Positions 1 to 13,600 of a stretch of 64,000 nt of DNA are shown here, one piece after another; within the stretch, counting starts at the first letter, position 1; the number at the start of each line of letters is the position of its first letter. Source of the stretch: Bacillus horti. GTDB taxonomy: Bacteria > Bacillota > Bacilli > Caldalkalibacillales > JCM-10596. The position numbers were made by a program, and so were the translations under genes. The stretch lies in the NCBI RefSeq assembly GCF_030813115.1, contig NZ_JAUSTY010000018.1:1-64000 (forward strand), in the 5' to 3' direction. Under the pieces are notes generated by a model. The model was not told the DNA's origin. It was given only the letters and a program-made list of their open reading frames with translations, and searched no databases.

Positions 1-3000
1 ATGATGCCTACAAGCTCCTCCCGCTGCACACCTCGGGCTCTTAGAGCGTGAGCTATTTGATTCGCTTTGTCGTTCAGCTCCTGATAGGTCAGGCTCTGTT
101 GACCGAATCGAATCGCCTCCTGTGCTGGGCGCTGACGTACCTGCTCTTCAAACAGAACATGGATCGCTTGCTCGGGAAAACCAATCGGCTCTGGATTAAA
201 TTGTGACACTAGATACTTACTCTCCTGATCAGTAAGCATATTGATCTCAGCAAGCTTTAGCTCAGGATTGTTAGAAACACTTTCTAAGATAGCAAGAAAA
301 TGCTGGCTCATTTGTTCCATTGTTATCCTGGAGAAAAGCTGTGTATTATATTCAAGAGAGAATAATAGCTTTTCATCGCTTTCATTAGCAGCAAGTAAAA
401 AATCAAATTTTGAAACCGAATGTCCATGATCATACGGAGTGATCTCTAAACCACCAAGTTGCCAATCGGTCATCTCCATATTTTGCAAAGTAAAGCTAGT
501 ATTAAATAATGGATTTCTACTTAAATCACGCCGAATATCTAACTGATCAAGCAGCTCCTCCAGTGGATACTCCTGATGCTCAAAAGCATGAATAACCTCT
601 TCCTTAACCGCCTGTAGGACGTCACCGAAGCCTAACTTTTTCTCAGGGTACAGCCGTAATGCTAATGTGTTCACAAACAGACCAATGATTTCCTGTGTGT
701 CCGTATGACGCCTTCCAGCAACAGGAGAGCCTACAACCATTTCTTCCTGACCCGTGTATTTCATAAGGAGAACACTATATGCGGATAATAAAATCATATA
801 CAGTGTCACACCATCCTGCTGCAAGCTCCTCTTTAACCTGGCCGTGCCCTCTCTGCCTAGCTCAAAATGAATTTGCCTGCCCTCAAAGGTCTGTACAGGA
901 GGCCTCACATAATCCGTTGGAAAATCTAGAACCGGGATGTTTCCTGTGAATTTATTCGTCCAGTAATGCTTCTGTTCATCCCGAACTTTACTCTGATTTT
1001 GGTACTGCCATTGCGTATAGTCCTTATATTGAAGACGAACCTCGGGTAATGTTTCTTCTTTATAGAAAGCTGAAAGCTCCTTAACAAGTAGATTTAAAGA
1101 CACACCGTCAGAAATAATGTGATGCATGTCCAAAACTAACACATGCTCCTGTAAGGATTCCTGAATAACCCCGACCCTAAACAGTGGAGCTTTTGTAAAA
1201 TCAAACGGTTGAATCTGGTCTTTAACAGCTGAACGAGTAGCCCTTCCTTGAATAACATTTAGTTTAAAATCTGGTACCGGATGAACTTTTTGAACGAGCT
1301 CTTCTCCTAGCATTTCAAAGCTTGTTCTTAATGCTTCATGACGCTGTAGGAGTAATAGAAATGCTTTCTCTAAACGAGCTAAATCAAGCTCACCTTTTAT
1401 ATGTAAGACAATTGGAATATTGTAGCTAATCCCCATAGTGTCTAACTGGCTAACAACGTACATTCGTTTTTGAGCAGGAGAAACAGGATAAAATTCCCTC
1501 TGCTCCACTGGTTCAATAGGTAAAAAACTCTTGCCCTCTAGCTCCTGAATATAGGCTGCCATCTTTTGTAGGGTAGCATGCTCAAAAATAGCTCTTAAAG
1601 GAAACTCAATATTAAAGTGCTTATTAATACGAGATGCCAGAATCGTAGCCTTTAGAGAATGTCCACCACAATCAAAAAAGTGATCCTTTTGTCCTACTCC
1701 TTCAATTCCTAAAACATCCTCCCAAATACTAGCTAACCCCTGCTCCCATTCGCTAACAGGTGTGCTCTTCTGCTCCAACTGAGCATAGCTGACTTCAGGC
1801 TCGGGCAAAGCCTTCCCATTAATCTTTCCATTTGCTGTTAATGGAAGAGAATCCAGTTGGACATAGTATGCGGGAAGCATGTAAGCAGGAAGCTTTTCCG
1901 CTAAGCTTTCCTTTAAGGAAGATACTGAAGGTTTCCTTGTCTCTTCAAACACAAAATAAGCACAAAGATAGCTATGCTCCTGCTTATCATTTCGAACCAC
2001 AACCGTTGCCTCACTTACTCCATCAAATCGAAGCAAATGCTGCTTGATTTCATCCAGTTCAATTCTGAATCCACGAAGCTTTATTTGCTGATCCATCCGG
2101 CCCCAATATTCAATTCGACCATCAGGTAGCCAACGTGCTAAATCCCCAGTTTTATATAAAACACCTTCTGGCTGATAAGGGTTCGCTATAAACCTTTCTC
2201 TAGTAAGACTTTCATTCTGCCAATATCCTTTTGCTAATCCCTCTCCACCAAGACAAAGCTCTCCGATAACTCCAATTGGTGACAAGTGATTATTTTTGTC
2301 TAGAATTAGAGCGGTTGTATGGCTAATAGGTCGTCCAATAGGAACATTTTCCACTTGGTCATCCCATTCATTAATTGGTTCATAAAGAGCAAAAACAGTA
2401 CTTTCAGTAGGACCATACACATTGACTACTCGGTTTGGCCCTAAGTAGTGAATTGCCTTTTCCACATGATACTTTGATGTTTTTTCTCCACCAAAGAATA
2501 CTTTTCTGATGTTATTTAAACTTTCAATGCTTTCTTCAACCAATGCGTTAAATAAAGCGGTTGTGATAAAGAATACCGTAATTCCTTCCTGCCGAATCGT
2601 ATCTGATAGCTGCTTTAAATCTAAGAGATTTTCTTTTCTTAGCAAAACTAATCTAGCACCATTTAAAAGAGCACCAAAAATATCAAAGGTTGAGCCATCA
2701 AAGGAAAAGCTAGATAATTGCAAAATACAGTCATCTGCCTCAAGCTGTATATAATTTGTATTTTTAACTAGTCGACTAATATTGTAATGACGAGTTAAGG
2801 TTCCCTTTGGCTGACCGGTTGAACCAGACGTATACATCATGTAAGCTAAATCACTTGATTGATTCACTTCGTCTAAATTTTCAGTAGGTCCACTATACAG
2901 TTCTTCTGATCCAAGATTCAGCGTAACTCCAGAAAACTTGATCTTGGAAAGCAAATGGTGTTGTGTCAGCAAATATCTACTGTTGCTATTCTCCAAAATA

Positions 3001-4664
3001 AAGGAAATACGCTCTTCTGGATAATCAGGATCAATAGGAACATAGGCTCCACCGGATTTCAACACCCCGACTAGACCAATAATCATTTCCAAGGAACGAT
3101 CAGCCATAATTCCCACTAAGTCATTAGGCTCCACTCCCTGAGCTCTTAATACTCTAGCCACTTGATTTGCTTTTCTATTTAGCTCTTTATAGGTCAATGT
3201 TTCACCCTCAAAAACAACCGCTACCCGATCTGGGTACTTCTCTACTTGCTCATGGAACAAAGCATGTAGAGTTTGCTCTCTCGGATAGTCACCGGACGTC
3301 TGATTAAAATCAATTAGAATTTGTCTTTCCTCTTCCTGACCTAACAAGCATATGTCTCGTAGCTCTATATCAGGGTTATCTAATCCATAACGGATGACTC
3401 TATTAAAATGATTTGCTATTTTTTCGATAAAAGATGTGTCATATTCTATAATGCTATAATTTAAGCGAATAGTTAAAACGTCCCCAGGTACTATACTTAG
3501 GTTAAAACCGTAGCTACTCTGCTCAAAGACCTTTACATTATCAATATCAAAGGGAAGCCCCTTTTTTGAATGCCTAAGCTCCTCATCAATGGGGTAGTTT
3601 TCAAATGCTACTAGGCTTTGAATGAGCTCTGACTTATGATCTGTTTCCGCTTGAATATCAGCTAATGGATAGAAGGAATGCTCATTTGACTGCAAAAGGT
3701 CATGCTGTACCTGTTGAATAACTTCTTTAAAGGTCTGCGTTCCCTCTCCTTTAACCCGAACAGGAATTGTATTAATGAATAATCCAACCATTTTTTCTAC
3801 ACCAACAACATCTGCTGGTCTACCAGACACCACAGTACCAAATACAACATCATCTGTAGCATTATAATGCTGTAGCAGAATCCCCCAGACACTTTGAATA
3901 ACACTGCTTAAAGTAACACCGAACTGCCTAGACATATCCTCTATGATATGAGTAGGGACATCTAAAGAAAACTCAAACGTTCGATTCTCATGTGCTGAAA
4001 AAGATTTTGTATTATACCGTTTCTTTGGTACGGGTGAGATTTGTTCAAAGCCGTCTAGATATGATTTCCAGTAGCCTTTTGCCAAAGCCTTATCTTGCTG
4101 CTCAAGCCATGCTATATAGTTACTGTAGGGATAGACTGGGCCCAACTGTGGAGCTGAACCTAGAGTCAAAGATTGATAAATCGAGAAGAAATCATCAACA
4201 ATAATTCCTATGCACCAGCCATCCATAATAATATGGTGAAAGCTCCAAATCATTGTATATTGATCGTTACCCTGATGGAGCAAGGAGATCCGCATCAATT
4301 TATCACTAGAAAGATCAAAGCCTTTCTCTCGATCAAGTGCCTCAAATTGATGGACATATTGTCTACTCTCATCCAGCCCTAGGTGAGAAATATCCTCAAC
4401 ATGCAGCTCTACATCCCTTTTCTGCAAAGCAACCTGCAAGGGCTCTTCAACGTCCTCATAGAGAAAAATCGTTCTTAACGCTTCATACCTCTCAATCAGC
4501 TTATTCATAGTTTCCTTAAGGACAATATGATCAACATGACCAATGATATGGAGAGACATCTGCTGAAAGTATTCTGGACTATTCGGATTTAATAAGGAAT
4601 GATATAGCATCCCTTCCTGCATGGGAGTAAGCGGATAGATATTTTTAATTTGTAGACCTTCCAC
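1..4664 (-). CDS. Non-ribosomal peptide synthetase, modules 5-6 (C-A-T-C-A..., cut by window edge)
   Basis: This is the third NRPS of the cluster, and it runs off the left edge after about 1554 residues. The start is a GTG at 4664-4662, preceded by a GAGGTGAGG ribosome binding site and 11 bases after the previous NRPS stop; the frame then reads VEGLQIKNIYPLTPMQEG. Domains by motif: condensation (HHIIMDG near residue 147, the type that follows an epimerase), adenylation (YTSGSTGQPKG near 615), thiolation (GGHSLKA near 1000), a second condensation (HHIISDG near 1185, SPAQKRMY start, typical of acceptance from an L-residue carrier), then the first part of a second adenylation domain. The ten-residue specificity code of the first A domain reads DGFFFGVVFK, close to the known Ile code DGFFLGVVYK, so Ile (or a similar branched residue) is the likely fifth unit. 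The cut A domain is nearly identical in DNA to the module 4 A domain. Confidence 0.93.
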   Translation of the reverse strand, partial: MEGLQIKNIYPLTPMQEGMLYHSLLNPNSPEYFQQMSLHIIGHVDHIVLKETMNKLIERYEALRTIFLYEDVEEPLQVALQKRDVELHVEDISHLGLDESRQYVHQFEALDREKGFDLSSDKLMRISLLHQGNDQYTMIWSFHHIIMDGWCIGIIVDDFFSIYQSLTLGSAPQLGPVYPYSNYIAWLEQQDKALAKGYWKSYLDGFEQISPVPKKRYNTKSFSAHENRTFEFSLDVPTHIIEDMSRQFGVTLSSVIQSVWGILLQHYNATDDVVFGTVVSGRPADVVGVEKMVGLFINTIPVRVKGEGTQTFKEVIQQVQHDLLQSNEHSFYPLADIQAETDHKSELIQSLVAFENYPIDEELRHSKKGLPFDIDNVKVFEQSSYGFNLSIVPGDVLTIRLNYSIIEYDTSFIEKIANHFNRVIRYGLDNPDIELRDICLLGQEEERQILIDFNQTSGDYPREQTLHALFHEQVEKYPDRVAVVFEGETLTYKELNRKANQVARVLRAQGVEPNDLVGIMADRSLEMIIGLVGVLKSGGAYVPIDPDYPEERISFILENSNSRYLLTQHHLLSKIKFSGVTLNLGSEELYSGPTENLDEVNQSSDLAYMMYTSGSTGQPKGTLTRHYNISRLVKNTNYIQLEADDCILQLSSFSFDGSTFDIFGALLNGARLVLLRKENLLDLKQLSDTIRQEGITVFFITTALFNALVEESIESLNNIRKVFFGGEKTSKYHVEKAIHYLGPNRVVNVYGPTESTVFALYEPINEWDDQVENVPIGRPISHTTALILDKNNHLSPIGVIGELCLGGEGLAKGYWQNESLTRERFIANPYQPEGVLYKTGDLARWLPDGRIEYWGRMDQQIKLRGFRIELDEIKQHLLRFDGVSEATVVVRNDKQEHSYLCAYFVFEETRKPSVSSLKESLAEKLPAYMLPAYYVQLDSLPLTANGKINGKALPEPEVSYAQLEQKSTPVSEWEQGLASIWEDVLGIEGVGQKDHFFDCGGHSLKATILASRINKHFNIEFPLRAIFEHATLQKMAAYIQELEGKSFLPIEPVEQREFYPVSPAQKRMYVVSQLDTMGISYNIPIVLHIKGELDLARLEKAFLLLLQRHEALRTSFEMLGEELVQKVHPVPDFKLNVIQGRATRSAVKDQIQPFDFTKAPLFRVGVIQESLQEHVLVLDMHHIISDGVSLNLLVKELSAFYKEETLPEVRLQYKDYTQWQYQNQSKVRDEQKHYWTNKFTGNIPVLDFPTDYVRPPVQTFEGRQIHFELGREGTARLKRSLQQDGVTLYMILLSAYSVLLMKYTGQEEMVVGSPVAGRRHTDTQEIIGLFVNTLALRLYPEKKLGFGDVLQAVKEEVIHAFEHQEYPLEELLDQLDIRRDLSRNPLFNTSFTLQNMEMTDWQLGGLEITPYDHGHSVSKFDFLLAANESDEKLLFSLEYNTQLFSRITMEQMSQHFLAILESVSNNPELKLAEINMLTDQESKYLVSQFNPEPIGFPEQAIHVLFEEQVRQRPAQEAIRFGQQSLTYQELNDKANQIAHALRARGVQREELVGI

Positions 4665-4675
4665 AAACCTCACCT

Positions 4676-7600
4676 CTACTTTAGTTTTTTGCCTAGTAAA
4701 GCCGAAATCTTGTCAAGCTTATCTATGGAGAGCTTTTTATACGCTAAGTCACTCGGGCTGAGCTCTGTTGAATCTTTAGAAACACAATGCTCAATAACAT
4801 CTACTAAGGAAGACTGGAATAGCTTCATTAATCTAGCAATAGTTTGTTCCTTATATTGAAGCTGGTTATAGCTTAAAGTTATCTGAAGCTGCTCACGTAC
4901 AACAATGGCATTCCACTCTAAGGTAAAAAGCCGTTCCATTTTTGGGCTTACATTCGGTCCACTAGACAGTCTAGATATCTCAAAGACAGTTTGGTCTATA
5001 TTCTGGTCAAACTGACCAAGGTAATTAAAACTAATTTGTGGTGCAACCTGATCGGCTAGAGAGCCTTTGAAATGCTTAGTTACATACTTTAGAATACCGT
5101 AGCCTATTCCTTGGTTTGGAATTTTCCTTAGGTTATCTTTAATTGTTTTAATTTGAAAGCCTAGATCTTGCGTGTGCCTCATATCTAAAATGACCGGGTA
5201 TTGAGTTGTAAACCAGCCGACTGTTCGTGAAATATTCATCGCCCCAGCAAGCTCCTGCCTTCCATGTCCTTCCAATATTATTGGAATCATTGTTTGCTCA
5301 GACCATTGAGCATGTGCTTTACCTAAAGCGGCAAGCAAAATATCATTAATTTGAGTATTGTAAGCTTGATGTACTTTCTTTAATAACAGGTCTGTTTGCT
5401 CTTTACTCAGTTCAAAGGTCTGTGTTTTGCTATCTTCATAAATGCTATGAGTAATGTGAGTGTCTATTGGGCAGCCCCCTATAGGAGTAGACGCCAGCTG
5501 ATGCCAATAATCCGCCTCATTTAGTATCTGCTCACCTTTAGCATATTCTTTTAAATAGTTTGACCAGGCTTGATACGAGTTAGTTTTCTCACCGAATGTA
5601 ACCTGCTTATTATTTAAAGACTGCTGATACGCCTGAGCCAAATCCTCCACAATAATCCTCCAAGAAACTCCATCAACAATTGTATGGTGAATAATAATCA
5701 ACAGATGATCACCATAATCAGTTCTAAATAACCCTAATTGGACTAAAGGTCCAATCTCCAGATTAAACTGACTATGCAGGGCATTTACTCTGTTTTCAAT
5801 CTCTTCTTCCACATGTTCTGATCCAAAAAGATCATATACAGTTAAATAAAAGAGCTTGCCTTCATTAGTAGCCCTATTATATTGAAGTGGTTTGATCCTA
5901 GTTTCTCTAAAGACGATTCGCAAGGCATCATGATGCTGAACCAAATTTTGGAACACCATTTCCAGCTTATCCACATCGAAGCCTTCTTTACGATAGAGCA
6001 TAACAGCTTGATTAAAATGATGGGTATCAGCAAGCTCCCGCTCGAAAAACCAGCTCTGAATAGGAGTAAGAGGTATATCCCCCCGTACCTCAGCCTGATC
6101 TACTGTATACTCAATAGGACTCATATTGTGTACAAGCTCTTCAATGATCGGGTGTCTAAACAAATCCCTAACCTCTATTTGATAGCCCTTTTGTAATAAA
6201 CGTGATGATATTTGAATGGCTTTTATAGAGTCTCCACCTAATTCGAAGAATCGATCCTTAATGCTTATTTTCTCTACACCCAAGACCTCCTGCCAAACCT
6301 CTGCCAGCATGTTTTCTAAATCATTCCTTGGAGCCAGATACTCTGCCGTCTGGAAGCTACTTACTGTAGGCTCTGGAAGAGCATTGCGATCCAGTTTGCC
6401 GTTTAAGGTTACAGGAAACTTATCTAATGACACAATATGAGCTGGGATCATATAACCAGGTAAATGCTGAGCTAAATAATGTCGTAATACAGATGGATTA
6501 AATGACTTATCCGCTTTAAAAATGACATAGGCACAAATATAATCTTGTCCCTTCTGATCCTTTAAGCTCAATACTAATGCTTCGTTTACATAATCATGTT
6601 GTAGCAAATGATGCGAGATTTCATCTAATTCAATCCTATAGCCTCGAATCTTCACCTGATGGTCTATACGTCCTAGGTATTCAATTTGACCATCAGCTAG
6701 CCAACGTGCTATATCCCCTGTCCGATACATCCTCTCTCCCGAGCGGAACGGATGCTCCACAAACTTCTCCTTGGTAAGCTCTGGCCTGTTGAGGTATCCT
6801 CGTGCTAAACCCCTTCCTGCTAGACACAGCTCTCCCGGTACACCGATCGGCTGCAGCTTGCCTTGCTCGTCCAAAATATACGCTTCGGTATTGCTCAGCG
6901 GATGTCCTATACTCATCTTCCCTCTCCGCTCTCTGTCTATAGCTAAGCCCGTGGCATAAATGGTCGCTTCCGTTGGACCATAGAGATTCTCTAGGCGGAC
7001 CTGCTTCATAGTAGCATACGTCTTTTTAGCTAACTCCACCGACAGGGCTTCTCCAGCCACAAAGAGATACGTGAGCCCCTCTAGTTTGGCTAAGCTCTCC
7101 TGATCTAGAAGGAGCATTTGCTGGAGCATGGAAGGCACGAAGTTAAGGTGGGTGATCTGATGTTGTTCTACATGCTCGGCTATGAGACGTGGCTCCCTCT
7201 CTGCTTCTGGTGGGAGAATTATTAGCATGGCCCCTCCTAGAATCCAGCCGAACATCTCCGTCACGCTGACGTCAAACGTATACGTTGTCTTAAGCAGATA
7301 CGCATCCTGGGGAGTCATCGGATACATGTGCTGTAACGACCAGAGCGTGTTCATCAAACTGCTCTGCTCAATCATGACCCCCTTCGGGTTTCCAGTCGAG
7401 CCAGACGTATAGATCACATACGCTAGATCAGCTAGGTCGTTTACCGGCTCAGGGTTATCCGTAGGATAATCGGACCATGCCTCTCCTTCGAGTAGCAGGA
7501 TGTCTACCTGTAAGCTAGATGAATTAGCTCTAATCTCCAACACTTCATCTATCTTCGCTCTCCACTTACCCTGTGTCAGCACGAGAGTCGTCTGACTATC

Positions 7601-10600
7601 CTCTAGCAGATACTGAATTCGCTCTGCCGGATACTCTGGATCAAGCGGAACATACGCAGCTCCTGCCTTGAGAATGCCTAGCACGCCCACAAGCATCTCC
7701 AGTGAACGCTCCACCATGATGCCTACAAGCTCCTCCCGCTGCACACCTCGGTCTCTTAATGCATGAGCCACCTGATTCGCTTTTTCGTTCAGCTCCTGAT
7801 ACGTCAAGCTTTGCTGACCGAACCGAATTGCCTCCTGCTGTGGATGCTGCCGAGCCTGCTCTTCAAACAGAGCATGGATCGCTTGCTCGGGAAAATGGAT
7901 CGGGTCAGGATTGAATTGGGACACCAGATCGTCCCTTTCCTGCTCATCAAGCATGTTAATGTCAGCAAGCTGTAGGTGAGGGTTGCTAGACACACTTTCT
8001 AAAATAGTAAGAAAATGCTGCGCCATACGCTCTATGGTTGTTCTCTCAAATAAAGCAGAGCTATATTCAAAAATGAGGTGTAATTTCTGCTCATTTTCAA
8101 TAGACGTTAATGAAAGATCAAACCTAGCCACCCCTTGATTAAAACCATAGGGCTGAACAGAGCACTGATCAAAAGTGATATTTTGCTGATCAATGATCTG
8201 ATGGATAAACATCACATCAAAAACAGGATTCCGACTCATGTCACGTTCAATATTAAGCTTCTCAACTAGCTGTTCAAAAGGATAGTCTTGGGCATCAAGA
8301 GCCTTTAATACACCGTTCTTTACTTCAGCTAAAAAGCGCTCAAACGATTCATCACCCTTGAGTTCATTCCTCAAAGCTAAAGTATTAACAAACATTCCAA
8401 TGGTTGATTGTACATCTGCATGAGTTCGTCCAGATGTAGGAGAACCTATAATAATATCCTGCTGTGACGTGTATTTAGATAGTAATACATTAAAGCCAGC
8501 TAATAGGATCATGTATAACGTAGTTCCTGTATTTTCTGCTAGCTGCTGTAGGTGCTGAGCGAGTCTAGTAGAAATATCTAGTCGAACGGTTGAGCCCTGG
8601 AAGCCTCTTACAGCAGGACGCGGAAAATCTAAGGATAGGTTTAGAATTGGTAATTCACCTGATAATTCTCTTAACCAAAAATCCTCCTGTTGCTGAAGTA
8701 GCTCTTGTCTAGCTGGTTGGTTAAGGCTTTCCGAATAATCCTTATACTGTAGCTTAACCGGAGGAAGAGCCTGACCTTGATATAGAGCAAACAGCTCATC
8801 CATCATAATCCCTATAGATGTTCCATCAATAATGGTGTGGTGAATGTCAATGACTAAATAATGCTCATTTGGTGCAACACTAAGCACTCCGAAGCGATGT
8901 AATGTCTCTGATAAATCGAACCTTTGAACGTACATCCTAATCGCTTTCTCCACAGGCTCACATACAGGGATGGAATCAATATACGTCTTTAATTCTCTAC
9001 GGATAAATTGTAAGGTTTCACCCTCTCTTACTATAAAAGATGTTCTAAGTGACTCATGACGATCAACGACACCTTGCCATGCTTTTTCTAACCGTTTTAA
9101 GTCCAACGATCCTACTAGCTTATAAGTGTTAGTAATATTGTAATTTGTGCCATTCTCATCAAGCTGACTGAGCACAAACATCCTTTTTTGCATAGAGGAT
9201 GCTGGATAATATTCTTTTTGAGTTGCAGTAGCTATTGAGATATATTGATCCGCTTTAGCTCGGCTAATATATTCAGCCATTTTAGCAACTGTAGGATTAT
9301 TAAACACTTCATTTAATGGGTATCTTACTTTAAATGCTTTATGGATCGCAGAAACAAGTGTCATGGCTTTTAAGGAATGTCCCCCGATGGAGAAGAAATC
9401 CTGTTCAACACCAAAATGATCTAGCTGTAAGATATTTCTCCAAATCTCTACTAGTTGCTCCTCCGTTTCATTCCTTGGCCCTATGATTTCTGTGTCCATA
9501 TCTTGAGTAAGCTCTAGCTCTAAAAGAGCCTTTCGATTCATCTTACCGTTTGTCGTTAGCGGAATATGATCGACTTGAACAATAAACGCTGGGATCATAT
9601 ATTCAGGGAGCTTTAAGGCTAATAAATCCTTGATTTCCTTTGTACGATGAATGGATGTACTAGAGTCAATAATATAAGCCACTAGAAATTTTTCACCGCT
9701 AGTATCTACTTGATCAAGTACGACAGCCTGAGATATTTCAGTAATTTGGCTAAGCTCCGCTTCAATTTCCTCTAGCTCAATCCTGAAACCGCGGATTTTA
9801 ACTTGATGATCCATTCTACCTAGATATTCAATGTTTCCATCTGGTAGCCACCTCGCCAAATCACCCGTTCGATAAATCTTACTTTCCTTCTTAAAAGGGT
9901 GACTAACAAATCTTGAAGCGGTTAGCTCTGGACGATTTAGATATCCCCTCGCTACACCAGCACCGGCAATACATAGCTCTCCGGCAATACCTATTGGCTG
10001 CAAATGCTGATTTTGGTCAAGAATAAAGAGCTGTATATTATCAATCGGTTTACCAATTGGTATAAAGGAGTAGTCCTCCTCAAACCTACACTCAAAATGA
10101 GTCACATCCACCGTTGCTTCTGTTGGACCATATAAATTAATGAGACGAGTTCTATTCCCTTGATGAAGTGAGTCCTTAAAGCGTGTTACGTGCTCAGCCT
10201 TAAGAGCCTCCCCGCTGGCAAAAACCTTATCTAATGAAGCAAGTGAATCTAGCTCCCGCATCTGCTCAACATAGTCTAAGAACAGATGCAGCATAGACGG
10301 TACAAAATGTAAGGTTGTAACCCGCTGCTTCCTTATTGTTTCAACTAATACATCTGGGTTCTTCTCCCCGCCTGGCTCCAAAAGGCACACTTTGGCTCCT
10401 TGGAAAAACCACCAAAATAGCTCCCAAACTGAAACATCAAACGTATATGGTGTTTTTTGCAGAATGATATCCTCAGAATGAAGTGGGTAAGCTTTCTGCA
10501 TCCAATGGATACGATTGATTACAGAATGATGCTGAATCATAGTACCCTTAGGCTTGCCTGTTGAGCCTGATGTATAAATCACATACGCTAGATCCTGTGA

Positions 10601-13600
10601 ATCACCGTGATCATCTAGATCCCTGCTTTCTTCTTTCAAATACTCTCCTTGATCTAATGAAACAACAGTCGATCCCTTATCGCCTGACATTGAAACTAAA
10701 TCATTTACCCAATTAAAATGATTCGAATTAGTCAAAACAATCCTTGCCTGAGAATCATCTAGCATGTATTGAACCCGGTCAGCTGGAAAATCAGGATCAA
10801 TTGGAAGGTAAGCTCCTCCAGCCTTTAGAATACCCATTACTCCAATCATCATATCTAGTGAGCGATTTATGACCAGAGGTACGATAGATTGATTTTTTAC
10901 TCCTTTGTCTCTGAGGTATCGCGCAAGCTGATTAGATTTCTCGTTAAATTCCTGATACGTTAGCTGTTTATCCCCATCTATAATAGCTGTACTTGCTGCA
11001 TATTTTCTGGCCTGCTGTTCAAAGTATTGATGAATGGTAAGATCAGCAGGATAATCAACTTGAGTTGCATTAAATGAATCCATAATGATAGCTTTTTCAT
11101 GTTCAGTTAAAACCGATAATTCTTTTATGGCTGTTGTTGGAGCACTTGCTATGACATGAATTAAGTGCTGTAAATGATTTTGTACTTTTTCCACCATAAA
11201 TTGTTCATAGATTGATGGCTTATACTTCAATTCAATTCGAATGTTATCCTCAGGAAATATCAGAATATTGAAATCGTAATTCGTTTCTTCAAAAATATCT
11301 ACTTCGTTCACCTTGAAGTCTAATGCATCAGAGTCAAACAAAGCTTTATCTAAAGGATAATTTTCAAAGATCATAATATGGTTAAATAACCCTTGCTTAA
11401 GAGTAGACAGGGCATTAATTTCGGCTAATGAATAGCTATCAAAAGAGCCGATTTGTGCATTAGACTGATGAATCTGACTAACCAAGTCTAGAAATGAGTC
11501 GTGATCTGCACATTTTACACGCAGCGGAATCGTATTGATAAAAAGCCCAACCATCTGTTCAATGCCAGATACTTCAGGTGAACGACCCGAAATAACAGTC
11601 CCAAACACAACATCATTCGTTTGATTATATTTTTGTAAGAGCACAGCCCATACCGCTTGAAAAACAGTGTTTAAGGTGGTGTTCTGCTGAAGAGCTAGCT
11701 CTCCTAGCGCCCTCGTGTGTTGCTGCGATAATGTAAAAGAAATGGTTTCATGCTGCTCATTCTCTATCCTCTCTCCTGCTGATATAGCTGGTAAAGACAC
11801 TTGAGCATCATATCCATTTAAATAATCGCTCCAAAAGCTACGAGCTTCTTTCTCCTCCCTATTTTGTAGCCACTGAATATAATTAGAATAAGGAGCACTG
11901 TTATCTGAAATTTGACGATTATAAAAGTGCGGAGTATAGTCAGATTTCAAAGCCGCTTTGTAAAGACCTATAAGCTCTTTAAATAAAATGCCTATGCTCC
12001 ATCCATCCATAATTAAATGATGATAGCTTAATAGCAGATAAGAGTTCTCTGTCCCTAAAATAATATGCATAACTCTGAAAGGAGTAGACTGCTGTAGCTC
12101 AAAGCTTATCTGGCGATCCCTTACTAAATAAAGCTGTAGCTCCTTCTGTTGCTCCTCTTTATGCAAATGGGACAAGTCCATTTCATTCCATTCCACTAGT
12201 TGCTTACTAATAACGGCTTGATGTGGAGTTTGCATCTTTTCATAGATAAAGATCGTGCGTAATATATCATAACGATTTGTCATTTCATTTAGGCAAGTAA
12301 GCAGCAAATTCAGATCAAGCTTTCCTTCTATGTTTAGGCCAACCTGCTGGAAATAAGCATCGGAGCTTGAATCTTTTAATGAATGAAAAAGTATACCGTC
12401 CTGCGGAGGAGATAACGGATATAGATTTTCGAGCGATTTCCCCATAGATTGAATCTGATCAGATAATGTCATAAGCTCTTCCATACTCACATTGGCTAGT
12501 GGGAAATCGCTTGGAGTATGGAACCTTTCATCTAGGTGTATGCAGAAGTCAACTACTCGAATAAGCTCCTGTTGGAATTCCATACTAAGCCTGCTTATTT
12601 GAGCTTCTGAATACAGATGATGATTATAGATAAAATGAAAGGTTAGACTACCGTTTTTAATACTCCCTATCATTTCTATTCCTGTCACTCGTTCTATTTC
12701 ACTACTTGCCTCTTTCCCAGTAGAAGCTGAAGAAAGCTCAAAGACATCATTAGGGATATCATGATCAAATTCACCGAGATAATTAAAACTAATTTCAGGA
12801 ATTGAGGATAACTCAGTGAAATCTCCTTCTACTTTGCCTGTTAAGTATTTTAAAAGTCCATACCCTATTCCCTTATTCGGAATAGATCTCTGTGCTTCTT
12901 TAATATGCATCAATTGTGCTGGAAGGGTATCCTCAAAAGAGTTTATACTTATAGCGGACATATCAAGAGCCACTGGATACAAGGAGGTAAACCAGCCTAC
13001 TGTCCTCGTAACGTTCAGGTTCTCCGCAATTTCCTGTCGGCCATGCCCCTCCATAAAAATTAAAAATTGATCCTGGAAGGTCAGTTTCTTTAGTGAAATA
13101 CCAAGAGCCGTTAGTAAAACATCCTCAATTTGTGTATGAAAGGCTGTATGGACTTCTTTTAGAAGCTGTTGCGTTTTTTCTGGGCTAAAGCTAACAGACA
13201 GCTGACTAGTATCCTTTATTTTATTTGAAGCTACCTCTGTACTTTGAATAGGTATTAAACGAGCATTGTTTATTTTTTCTATATTTCCCCAGTAGGAAAG
13301 CTCCGTTTTCAGCACATCTGATTTGGCATATTGATGTAAAGCCTCTGACCATTTCTTAAATGAATGAGTTTTCTCAGGTAATTGTAATGGTTTTGTATTC
13401 AAAGCTTGCTTGTAAGCCAGTGCAATATCCTCAATAATAATTCTCCATGAAACACCATCAACAACGAGATGGTGGGCTAGCAGTAGCAGGTAATCACCAA
13501 CTTGCGTTTTAAATAAGCATGCTTTAAACAAAGGACCTTTTTCTAAGTTAAAGCTCATCTGATACCCATCAGCTAATCTTTCTATTTCAATATCCGTATC

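Noticed and set aside
5882-6196. Plus-strand frames inside the NRPS genes (for example here and at 7182-7412, 12816-13070)
   Set aside because: They run antisense to clear C, A, T and E domain coding sequence, with no ribosome binding sites or recognisable products.
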